This document shows positions 1-4,891 of a stretch of 9,531 nt of DNA, in pieces. The notes beneath the pieces were generated by a model that saw only the letters and a list, made by a program, of their open reading frames with translations, did not search any database and was not told where the DNA came from. A program made the translations under genes and the position numbers. Each line of letters begins with the position of its first letter. Position 1 is the first letter of the stretch. Source of the DNA: Myxococcales bacterium (GTDB lineage: Bacteria > Desulfobacterota_B > Binatia > UBA1149 > SPBQ01); contig SPBQ01000053.1 in assembly GCA_004525875.1 (NCBI GenBank), positions 1-9,531 on the forward strand. Reading direction: 5' to 3'.

Positions 1-22
1 ACGCTCGGGTGACGATCTCGGC

Positions 23-739
23 GTGAGCAAGGCCTCGGAAACCCCGAACGGCGGACGTGGCAGGGGCGGAGCCGGCGAGAAGAGCGGCGCGCGCGCGAGC
101 GGCAACGACGAGGACAAGCCGTCGCCCGCCGGTCGCGCGCCCCGGCGCCGCGACCGCGAGAAGACCATCGCACGCATTCTCGACGCGGCCGAGAAGCTGC
201 TCGAGGAGAAGGGGCCCGACGGGTTCGGCCTGGCCGAGCTAGGACGCGAGGCGGACGTCTCGTTCGGCCTCATCCACCACTACTTCGGCGGCAAGGCGGG
301 GCTGCTCAAGCTCGTGCTCCAGCGAACACTCCGCGACATGGGTCAGGAAATCCGGAGCCTGCAGGACGACGGCTCGTTCTGGAAGCGTGACGCTCCGGCC
401 GTCCTGGTGGTCTTCGATACCTTCATGCGCAGGCCGGGGTTCGCGCGCCTCGGCGCGTGGGGCCTTCTCACCGGCCTCATCACGGCCGACGATGTAGCCA
501 ACGAATTCCGTGCCGACCGCGAGGCACTCGAGGCGATGATCGAGGAGTTCCGCAAGGAAGCCCCCGAACCTTCGCGCGAGAATGTCGCGGCGATCACGAC
601 GCTGCTCTGGAGCGCGGTGCTCGGATTCTCGCTCCTGCGCCCTCTGCTCACCTCAACGTTCGACTGGAACGAGGAGAGCGACACGCGCGTCCGCGAACAG
701 CTCGCCCGCGCGGTGGTCGGGCTGACACGTTCGTCGTAG
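23..739 (+). CDS. TetR/AcrR-family transcriptional regulator
   Basis: A DNA-binding repressor-type regulator of 238 aa, typical of the family apart from its long N-terminal tail. Residues about 46-95 form the TetR helix-turn-helix: a helix with ILDAAEKLLEEKG, then LAELGREADVS and the recognition-helix signature GLIHHYFGGKAGLL. The remainder is the helical ligand-binding and dimerisation region (for example GAWGLLTGL near 144-152), whose ligand cannot be told from sequence. The first 45 residues are a low-complexity Gly/Ala/Arg/Lys-rich tail. GTG at 23 is the first in-frame start visible, but the frame is open to the window edge and only a weak GGGTGA precedes it, so the true start may lie upstream. 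The gene ends tail-to-tail, 19 bp from the GST gene. A role as regulator of the GST/dehydratase pair is inference from proximity. Confidence 0.9.
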   Translation: MSKASETPNGGRGRGGAGEKSGARASGNDEDKPSPAGRAPRRRDREKTIARILDAAEKLLEEKGPDGFGLAELGREADVSFGLIHHYFGGKAGLLKLVLQRTLRDMGQEIRSLQDDGSFWKRDAPAVLVVFDTFMRRPGFARLGAWGLLTGLITADDVANEFRADREALEAMIEEFRKEAPEPSRENVAAITTLLWSAVLGFSLLRPLLTSTFDWNEESDTRVREQLARAVVGLTRSS

Positions 740-758
740 TTTCGGCCCCGCTTCGCGT

Positions 759-1787
759 TCAGACGAACAGCGCCTCGCACCCTGTCCCCGCCAGCAACGC
801 ATCGGCGTCGTCACGGTCGGCCGGCGCGAGCGCGGCGTGCTCCTCACGCAACCAGCGCAGGCACTTGGCCTGGTAGGGGAACGTCTTCTGGACCCACGGC
901 CGATCGTCGATCGACGCCTCGACCATTTCCGCGCCCGCTTCGAACGCAGAGGCGTTGGCGACCAGGAACGGCGCGTGTACGCGACCGATCTCGACGAGCA
1001 AGGCGCGAAGCCCCGCTGGCATCGCGTCGCGCGCGATCCAGTCGTCGTGGCCCGACTCGAGCCCTGAGAGATCCTCCATCCAGTCCACCCACGCGCACAC
1101 CCTCGGTGACTCTTCCAGGGCAATGGCCGCGGGGGTGGGGTCGAATCCGACGAGGCAGGTCAGCTGGCCGTGACACGCGAAGTCCCCCGCAGAGGGCCGC
1201 CCACCGAGCAGGAACGGATGCTCCAGGAGACGCGCATCGAGCAGTGGCAGGAATCGGCGGTAGCTCGCCTCGATCACGGGCGCCGTGATGTCGTTCGATC
1301 CCACCACCCAGAGCCGCCCGATCTGCCGCTCGGAGAACTGCGCGGCGAGCTTGGCGTGGGTTTCCCCGTCCATGTCGATGCGACTCCAGAGGGGAAGAAT
1401 CGATGCCGCCTTCTGCGCGTCCGCCGGATACGCCCAGCGGTAATGGAACATGCATTTCGTGAGCCACTCGTCGGCGTAGTCTTCGAGCAGGCTGTCGAGG
1501 AGCGCTACGACGGGATCGGACGGACGCACGCGCGGCCCCGGAAGCTCCGCGTCGAACCGCCGTATGAGCGGCGTCGAGTCGGTCACCGCCGTCTCCTGGC
1601 CATCGTCGCCGGGAAGATAGAATGTGGGAAGCAGCGCGACCTTCGGCTGCGACCGGCGGAGGTGCTCGGCAGAGAAGTTCAGGATCATCCGGTAGGGAAT
1701 GCGTCGGTAACGCAGCAAGGCCCGCATCTTGCGCGTGTACGGCGAGCCGGGCGCCCCCATCATCTCGAGTGGCAACGGAAGTGTCAT
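759..1787 (-). CDS. Glutathione S-transferase-fold protein, 342 aa
   Basis: A cytosolic GST-superfamily protein. The N-terminal thioredoxin-like domain (about residues 8-85) has the active-site stretch GAPGSPYTRKMR, where S15, Y17 or T18 may be the thiol-activating residue. It also has the cis-proline LPTF at 53-56 and the glutathione gamma-glutamyl-binding TDST at 69-72. The helical C-terminal domain contains FLLGGRPSAGDF (192-203), the usual GST C-domain signature with the N-capping Asp. About 90 further residues make it longer than the 200-230 aa of standard GSTs; long GST-like proteins of this type are known. The substrate is unknown. The ATG at 1787 has no recognisable Shine-Dalgarno sequence. 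It overlaps the stop of a possible 42-codon ORF by ATGA, so translational coupling may drive it. M9 or M10 are alternative starts. Confidence 0.9.
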   Translation of the reverse strand: MTLPLPLEMMGAPGSPYTRKMRALLRYRRIPYRMILNFSAEHLRRSQPKVALLPTFYLPGDDGQETAVTDSTPLIRRFDAELPGPRVRPSDPVVALLDSLLEDYADEWLTKCMFHYRWAYPADAQKAASILPLWSRIDMDGETHAKLAAQFSERQIGRLWVVGSNDITAPVIEASYRRFLPLLDARLLEHPFLLGGRPSAGDFACHGQLTCLVGFDPTPAAIALEESPRVCAWVDWMEDLSGLESGHDDWIARDAMPAGLRALLVEIGRVHAPFLVANASAFEAGAEMVEASIDDRPWVQKTFPYQAKCLRWLREEHAALAPADRDDADALLAGTGCEALFV

Positions 1788-1912
1788 CGCTGTTTTCGAC
1801 GGCGCGCGGCCCCGCGGCGGCCGACCTCCGCCTCGGTGGCACGCTCGACGAACGAGCAGGATAGATAGCGAAATTCCTCGATCTCGTCGGTGACGTCGTG
1901 GAGTTGCTCCAT
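1784..1912 (-). CDS. Possible 42-aa small ORF coupled to the GST gene
   Basis: An open frame of 42 codons plus stop whose TGA (1786-1784) overlaps the ATG of the GST gene as ATGA. The peptide begins MEQLHDVTDEIEEF, is acidic and helix-prone in its first half, and ends in a very basic Arg/Lys tail. In-frame ATG at 1933 and GTG at 1936 are alternative starts, and an in-frame TAA lies just upstream of them. About three quarters of its codons end in G or C, which is compatible with coding but no higher than chance in this DNA. There is no Shine-Dalgarno sequence, but a candidate promoter would start the transcript at or next to ATG 1912, which allows leaderless translation. I recognise no family. 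It could be a real small protein, a leader that loads ribosomes for the GST gene, or a chance frame. Confidence 0.35.
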   Translation of the reverse strand: MEQLHDVTDEIEEFRYLSCSFVERATEAEVGRRGAARRRKQR

Positions 1913-1919
1913 CGCGCAG

Positions 1920-1948
1920 CGTATAGGCGACATCACCGGGCGTTACAA
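1920..1948 (-). promoter_or_regulatory. Candidate sigma70-type promoter for the GST side
   Basis: On the minus strand TTGTAA (1948-1943, 4 of 6 to TTGACA) is followed after exactly 17 bp by TATACG (1925-1920, 4 of 6 to TATAAT). Transcription would start about seven bases later, at or beside ATG 1912. The -35 hexamer lies inside the palindrome at 1939-1952, so a bound regulator would block it. Prediction by eye only. Confidence 0.35.
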
Positions 1949-1952
1949 CGCC
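1939..1952. promoter_or_regulatory. Operator-like palindrome GGCGTT-AC-AACGCC
   Basis: A perfect 6-2-6 inverted repeat in the divergent GST/dehydratase gap, overlapping the candidate minus-strand -35 box. Its core TTACAACG recurs in inverted orientation (CGTTGTAA) at 1995-2002 over the candidate dehydratase -10 box. The two core centres are about 52 bp apart, close to five helical turns. This is the arrangement expected of a dimeric regulator controlling both promoters. The TetR gene in the window is an obvious but unproven candidate. Because TTGTAA and TGTAAT also resemble promoter hexamers, the repeat could reflect promoter elements alone. Confidence 0.4.
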
Positions 1953-1974
1953 GCCGCAGTTCGCCCACGAGCCA

Positions 1975-2003
1975 TTGCCTCACTCGAGCCACTTCGTTGT
2001 AAT
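1975..2003 (+). promoter_or_regulatory. Candidate sigma70-type promoter for the dehydratase gene
   Basis: TTGCCT (1975-1980, 4 of 6 to consensus) is followed after exactly 17 bp by TGTAAT (1998-2003, 5 of 6 to TATAAT). The expected start is near 2009-2011, only about 5-7 nt before the ATG at 2016 and about 16-18 nt before the dehydratase ATG at 2027. The mRNA would therefore have an extremely short leader. The -10 overlaps the second copy of the TTACAACG element. Confidence 0.45.
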
Positions 2004-2015
2004 CCGCCGGACGCC

Positions 2016-2030
2016 ATGAACTACACATGA
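2016..2030 (+). CDS. Four-codon mini-ORF (MNYT) overlapping the dehydratase start
   Basis: ATG AAC TAC ACA TGA, whose stop overlaps the dehydratase ATG as ATGA. It is the first ATG after the predicted transcription start. No Shine-Dalgarno sequence precedes it. It arises from a near-tandem duplication of ATGAACTACA and could be a start-selection or coupling device, or an accident of the duplication. Confidence 0.3.
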   Translation: MNYT

Positions 2031-2036
2031 ACTACA
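2016..2036 (+). repeat. Near-tandem 10-bp direct repeat ATGAACTACA
   Basis: ATGAACTACA occurs at 2016-2025 and again at 2027-2036, separated by one C. The second copy is the annotated start of the dehydratase gene. The first is out of frame by 11 bp and creates the MNYT mini-ORF. The duplication is seen directly; any function is inference. Confidence 0.9.
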
Positions 2037-2869
2037 AAGGAGAGCCTGTTCACGTCGGACGCGACTTCGGCCGGCGCGACGTCGAGATCGACGCCGCGCT
2101 GGTGGAGGAGTACTGCCGCGCTCTCGAGGTGGAGCCCTCTCTGTACCGCAGCGCGGCTCCTGCCCTACTCCTCCACTCCGAGTGCTATCGCGACCTGGAT
2201 TGGTATCTGGCCAACCTCATCGGGAATCTGCACGCACGCCAGGAGTGGGAGTTGTTCCATGCAGCGCGGGTCGGGCACACCGTCAGCACGCGTGGGTTCA
2301 TCCGCGAGCGCTACAACAAGCGCGGCCGGGACTACGTCGTGAAAGAGACGTGGGTTCTCGACGACTCCGGATTGCTCCTCAGCCGCGGGCTCACCCACCA
2401 GAGCTTCCTGTCGCAGGAGGTCGCAGGCGACGTCGTGTCGAAGGACCGGGAGAAGCGCCCCGATCGGCGCTTCGAGATCGGCGAGCAAGGAGGCCGCCGG
2501 ATAGGGCCGCTGCGCCGCCACGTCGACGAGTCCATGTGCATGCGCTTCTCGGGGCCGACCCGCAATTACCACACCGATCGTCAGGAAGCGCGCAACCTCG
2601 GATTCCCGGACATCGTGGTACAGGGGATGCTGCCCATCTGCCTCATCTCCGAGCTGCTGTTCGCGGAGTTCGGCGAGGGCTGGCTCGGCGGAGGCAAGAT
2701 GGACGTCCGACTCGTCAACGTGCTGTGGGCCAACGAATCAGTCGGCGCGCACGCCGAGGAGACCGAAGAGAGCCGCGAGGCCGGCCGGCGGCGGGTTCAC
2801 ATGGATGTCTGGGTCGAGAAGGAGGACGGCGCCAAAGTGATCGTTGGTCGGGCCTCGGCGCTGCGCTGA
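2027..2869 (+). CDS. MaoC/FAS1-like double-hotdog acyl dehydratase
   Basis: A 280-aa protein with two hotdog repeats, the size usual for such fused dehydratases. Residues about 5-130 are the FAS1-like dehydratase half (RERYNKRGRDYVVKETWVLD, then RGLTHQSF). Residues about 155-280 are the MaoC-like half, with SGPTRNYHTD (175-184) followed by EARNLGFPDIVVQGM. Known relatives hydrate or dehydrate 2-enoyl/3-hydroxyacyl thioesters in fatty-acid, polyketide or degradation pathways; the substrate here is unknown. H182 fits the catalytic His, but the Asp of the canonical MaoC motif is replaced (P177/T178), so the mechanism or activity may differ. An in-frame TAA at 2000-2002 and the lack of another start fix ATG 2027. 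The only good Shine-Dalgarno-like sequence, AAAGGAGA, lies inside the gene at 2036-2043. It ends 12 bp from a converging glycosyltransferase gene. Confidence 0.85.
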   Translation: MNYKGEPVHVGRDFGRRDVEIDAALVEEYCRALEVEPSLYRSAAPALLLHSECYRDLDWYLANLIGNLHARQEWELFHAARVGHTVSTRGFIRERYNKRGRDYVVKETWVLDDSGLLLSRGLTHQSFLSQEVAGDVVSKDREKRPDRRFEIGEQGGRRIGPLRRHVDESMCMRFSGPTRNYHTDRQEARNLGFPDIVVQGMLPICLISELLFAEFGEGWLGGGKMDVRLVNVLWANESVGAHAEETEESREAGRRRVHMDVWVEKEDGAKVIVGRASALR

Positions 2870-2881
2870 CGCTCCTCGAGC

Positions 2882-4165
2882 TCAGTCGGGCAAGAAGCTC
2901 GTGCGCCGTGCCGTCGTCGCCGCGGCGTAGGTGTGCGGCGGCCGCGCCGGTGTCGTGCTCTGAGGTGCGAGCAGACGCGCCGCCAGGGCCCGCACGCGGT
3001 CTAGCCCACCGAAGTCGACGCGCTCGGACGCGTCGACCGTAGGGGGTTCGGGATCCTTTGCCATCCACTCGCTCAGAGCGCCCGGCGAGGCGAGATCGGG
3101 GTGGCACAGTTCCAGGAGATCGAGGTCCCGCAGGCACTGCGCGCGGATGAGCTGCTCTTTTCGCGGGGTCACGCGCGGTACCACCAGGAACGGCTTCCCA
3201 TGAGAGAGCACCTCGCAGACCGTGTTGTAACCCCCCATGGCGATCACGCGGTCGGCCGCCGCGATGAGCTCGTCGGGATCGGATACGAACTCGCGCACCT
3301 CGAGCTCCACCCTGTTGCGGCACAGCTCGCGAATGCGGCGGCGGCTCTCCTCCGGCATGAACGGCCCGGTGATCATGATGGCGCGCGCGCCAACCGGCAG
3401 CTGGGCGCTCGCGAACGACTCGGCCAGACTCGCACCGTCCTGCCCGCCTCCCACCATGCACAGGATCAGCGGCCCTCCCGAGGCGTGGCTCGTCACGTCG
3501 CCGCGCGGAGGACGGCGCAGGTAGCCGGTATAGTGGACCTTGCGACGAACGCTCGCCGCGAGATCGCACTGCTCGGCCAGATCGTACACGTCCCGGTCGC
3601 CGTAGATCCACACCGCGTCATAGTAGCGATCGATCGTCTCTTCGTATCGCCCCTCCTGCCACTCCGCCCGCACCATCGCCGGATCGTCGAGAACATCGCG
3701 CAGCCCCAGGACCAGCCGCGTCCGTCCCCCACGCTCGAGCTCGGTGAGTAAAGGGTCGAGCTCGCCGAGCGCCCCGCGCGGCACTTTGTCCACCACGAGC
3801 ACGTCTGGCCGGAAAGCCTTGAGAGCGGCGCGCATCGTTGCCGATCGGATCCTGATCAGCTCGGCGAGTTCCACTCCGAGCGATCGAGTGTGGTAGCTGC
3901 CGTCGGATCCCTTGGCGAGGGCCGGCAGCGTGAGACAGTCGACTCCGTCCGAAACCGGGAACAGCTTGGCCTCGGCCGCGCCGGCGATCGCCAGCACGCG
4001 CGCCCCGAGCGGCGCCGCGGCCAGAACCTCCGCCATCAGAAGATTGCGCCGCAGATGACCGAGCCCGCAGGTGTCGTGGGAATAGAGCGCGATCCGTGGG
4101 GCCCCGTCCGACGGCAGTCGCGGACTCGCCCCGCTGCCATCGAGAGCTACCAGTGTTCGCCTCAT
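2882..4165 (-). CDS. MurG/COG4671-like GT-B glycosyltransferase
   Basis: A 427-aa predicted glycosyltransferase of the COG4671 type, with two Rossmann-like domains as in MurG. The N-terminal acceptor domain has IALYSHDTCGLGHLRRNLL (about 25-43), whose Gly-rich GLGH loop is the family hallmark, and later DVLVVDKVP and LGLRDVLDDP. The C-terminal nucleotide-sugar domain opens after a TGYLRRP linker with ILCMVGGGQDG (about 234-244) and contains MGGYNTVCEVLSHGKPFLVVPR (in part about 310-330) and RKEQ, typical of the donor site. A Pro/Thr/Arg-rich tail ends the protein. No signal peptide is seen; it should act in the cytoplasm or at the membrane face. A GTG at 4168 is adjacent, but AGGGAGGA sits 7 nt before ATG 4165, so ATG is preferred. 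It diverges from the GT4/ABC operon and probably serves the same glycan. Donor and acceptor are unknown. Confidence 0.88.
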   Translation of the reverse strand: MRRTLVALDGSGASPRLPSDGAPRIALYSHDTCGLGHLRRNLLMAEVLAAAPLGARVLAIAGAAEAKLFPVSDGVDCLTLPALAKGSDGSYHTRSLGVELAELIRIRSATMRAALKAFRPDVLVVDKVPRGALGELDPLLTELERGGRTRLVLGLRDVLDDPAMVRAEWQEGRYEETIDRYYDAVWIYGDRDVYDLAEQCDLAASVRRKVHYTGYLRRPPRGDVTSHASGGPLILCMVGGGQDGASLAESFASAQLPVGARAIMITGPFMPEESRRRIRELCRNRVELEVREFVSDPDELIAAADRVIAMGGYNTVCEVLSHGKPFLVVPRVTPRKEQLIRAQCLRDLDLLELCHPDLASPGALSEWMAKDPEPPTVDASERVDFGGLDRVRALAARLLAPQSTTPARPPHTYAAATTARRTSFLPD

Positions 4166-4251
4166 CACCCATCCTCCCTGGTCTGGCCGTCGTCACCCAG
4201 GCATCGCCCGATCGGCGACGCGGACGCCCGCGACATCACCACCTGACACAT
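4165..4251 (-). CDS. Possible 28-aa leader ORF before the COG4671 gene
   Basis: An open frame starting ATG 4251 with an excellent Shine-Dalgarno sequence (GGAGG at 4264-4260, 8-nt spacer). Its TGA at 4167-4165 forms a GTGA overlap with the GTG at 4168 and abuts ATG 4165 of the glycosyltransferase. An in-frame ATG at 4281 (38 aa) also has an upstream AGGA. The peptide begins MCQVVMSRASASP and has a Gly/Asp-rich end; I recognise no family. The last codons contain the glycosyltransferase's own Shine-Dalgarno sequence, so translating ribosomes would pass over and expose or cover that site. It could be a small coupling leader or a chance frame. Confidence 0.3.
   Translation of the reverse strand: MCQVVMSRASASPIGRCLGDDGQTREDG
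4172..4179 (-). promoter_or_regulatory. Ribosome binding site deciding the COG4671 start
   Basis: AGGGAGGA on the minus strand. The GGGAGG core is 7 nt from ATG 4165 but only 4 nt from GTG 4168, which favours the ATG. Confidence 0.7.
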
Positions 4252-4429
4252 GAGACGAACCTCCGCGACGAAACACGTCATGGGATCCTGCCCCAGCAAC
4301 GGTCGTGCCAGAAAACCAGCGCGGGAAAAGACAACGATTACCTGGGATCTCGAAAGGTCAGGCCGTCCGTCCCGTGAGCCCAAGAGCGTGGAATGCCACC
4401 GACTGCGTGTAAGCCGCAGAGAATGGCAG

Positions 4430-4448
4430 TGCGCCGGAGGCCGGCGCA
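4430..4448. repeat. Strong 8-bp hairpin TGCGCCGG-AGG-CCGGCGCA
   Basis: A perfect 8-bp stem with a 3-nt loop, almost wholly G-C. No T-run follows on either strand, so it is not a standard intrinsic terminator. It lies about 265 bp upstream of the COG4671 start and 440 bp upstream of the GT4 start. It could be an RNA structure, a protein site or a boundary hairpin. Confidence 0.6.
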
Positions 4449-4650
4449 ATCGTCGCGGCGAACCCGGCCGACCCACAGGAGCCATCTCCGTGGCACAGCG
4501 CTTGCTCACCAGGCTGCATGCGTACGCCGATCTCCGCCACCATCGATGCCCATTCGAGGCTTACGGTTGCGGGCGAACAATGCCATGTAGTTCATGGGCT
4601 TGGGTCCGTCGGAAGGCGCCGGAGAGCCGGGATCGGAGTCACCGGAAAAC

Positions 4651-4740
4651 GGTCAAGTTCGGATCGATAAATGAGTCTTTGTACTCAAAACTGCGGCAGA
4701 TACCCCAATGAAAGGTTGGCCGATATCGTGAAAATGCGAC
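4651..4740. promoter_or_regulatory. AT-rich patch, likely promoter region of the GT4 operon
   Basis: 41 of 90 bases are G/C, against about two thirds in the window as a whole. It includes a 5-6-5 inverted repeat TGAGT-cttTGT-ACTCA (4672-4687) and the 8-bp palindrome CGATATCG (4721-4728). The best plus-strand hexamer pair I found, TTCGGA (4658-4663) with TGTACT (4680-4685), 16-bp spacer, matches only 7 of 12 consensus bases, so no promoter is assigned. A transcript starting here would have a leader of about 200 nt. Confidence 0.35.
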
Positions 4741-4826
4741 AGCACGCAAGTCTGCGGATTCCCGACCAAGCAATTTCCCGCCGCGGGGCCCGCTCCAAGC
4801 CGTTCCCGCGCACCGAGCCAACCGCC

Positions 4827-4847
4827 CCCGCCGCCGGACGGCGCGGG
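4827..4847 (+). repeat. GC-rich hairpin in the leader of the GT4 operon
   Basis: CCCGC pairs with GCGGG, then after a one-base bulge GCC pairs with GGC around a GGAC loop. It ends 29 bp before the ribosome binding site at 4877 and could affect ribosome access, but short GC stems are common by chance in this DNA. Confidence 0.3.
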
Positions 4848-4876
4848 CAACGGCGGTCGGAACTACGAAGCCGCAC

Positions 4877-4882
4877 GGAGGA
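4877..4882 (+). promoter_or_regulatory. Ribosome binding site of the first GT4 gene
   Basis: GGAGGA lies 9 nt before GTG 4892 and fixes that start. It is one of the few strong Shine-Dalgarno sequences in the window. Confidence 0.75.
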
Positions 4883-4891
4883 ATCAGTCGC

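Larger units (their letters stand above)
4252..4876. other. Intergenic region of the divergent glycan locus
   Basis: About 625 bp between the possible leader ORF of the COG4671 gene and the ribosome binding site of the first GT4 gene. Open frames exist (for example + 4250-4711 and - 4358-4543), but they give Arg/Ser/Cys-rich translations without domains or ribosome sites, and I do not call them. The G+C content falls in the middle (41 of 90 bases are G/C at 4651-4740). The region should hold the promoters of both arms. It contains a strong GC hairpin, an AT-rich inverted repeat and a second GC hairpin, listed separately. No tRNA or recognised riboswitch was seen. A small RNA or a decayed gene cannot be excluded. 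Confidence 0.6.

Noticed and set aside
740..758. Possible bidirectional terminator between the converging TetR and GST genes
   Set aside because: Only 19 bp, with no stable hairpin or T-run.
844..1842. 332-codon minus-strand frame and a 232-codon plus-strand frame (1170-1868) overlapping the GST gene
   Set aside because: Both are Arg/Ala/Pro-rich shadows of the GST reading frame.
2870..2881. Possible terminator between the converging dehydratase and COG4671 genes
   Set aside because: Only a 4-bp GCTC-CTC-GAGC stem and no T-run.
2715..3611. 298-codon minus-strand frame overlapping the COG4671 gene and the end of the dehydratase gene
   Set aside because: Arg/Pro/Gly-rich shadow with no domain, in a different frame from the glycosyltransferase.
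4586..4595. Third copy of ATGAACTACA (minus strand), matching the dehydratase start duplication over 12 bases
   Set aside because: Several chance 12-base matches are expected among all pairs of positions in a window this long, and there is no ribosome site or conserved protein after it.
4250..4711. 153-codon plus-strand frame in the divergent gap
   Set aside because: Translation is rich in Arg, Cys, Trp and Ser without pattern, there is no ribosome site, and third-base G/C bias is absent.
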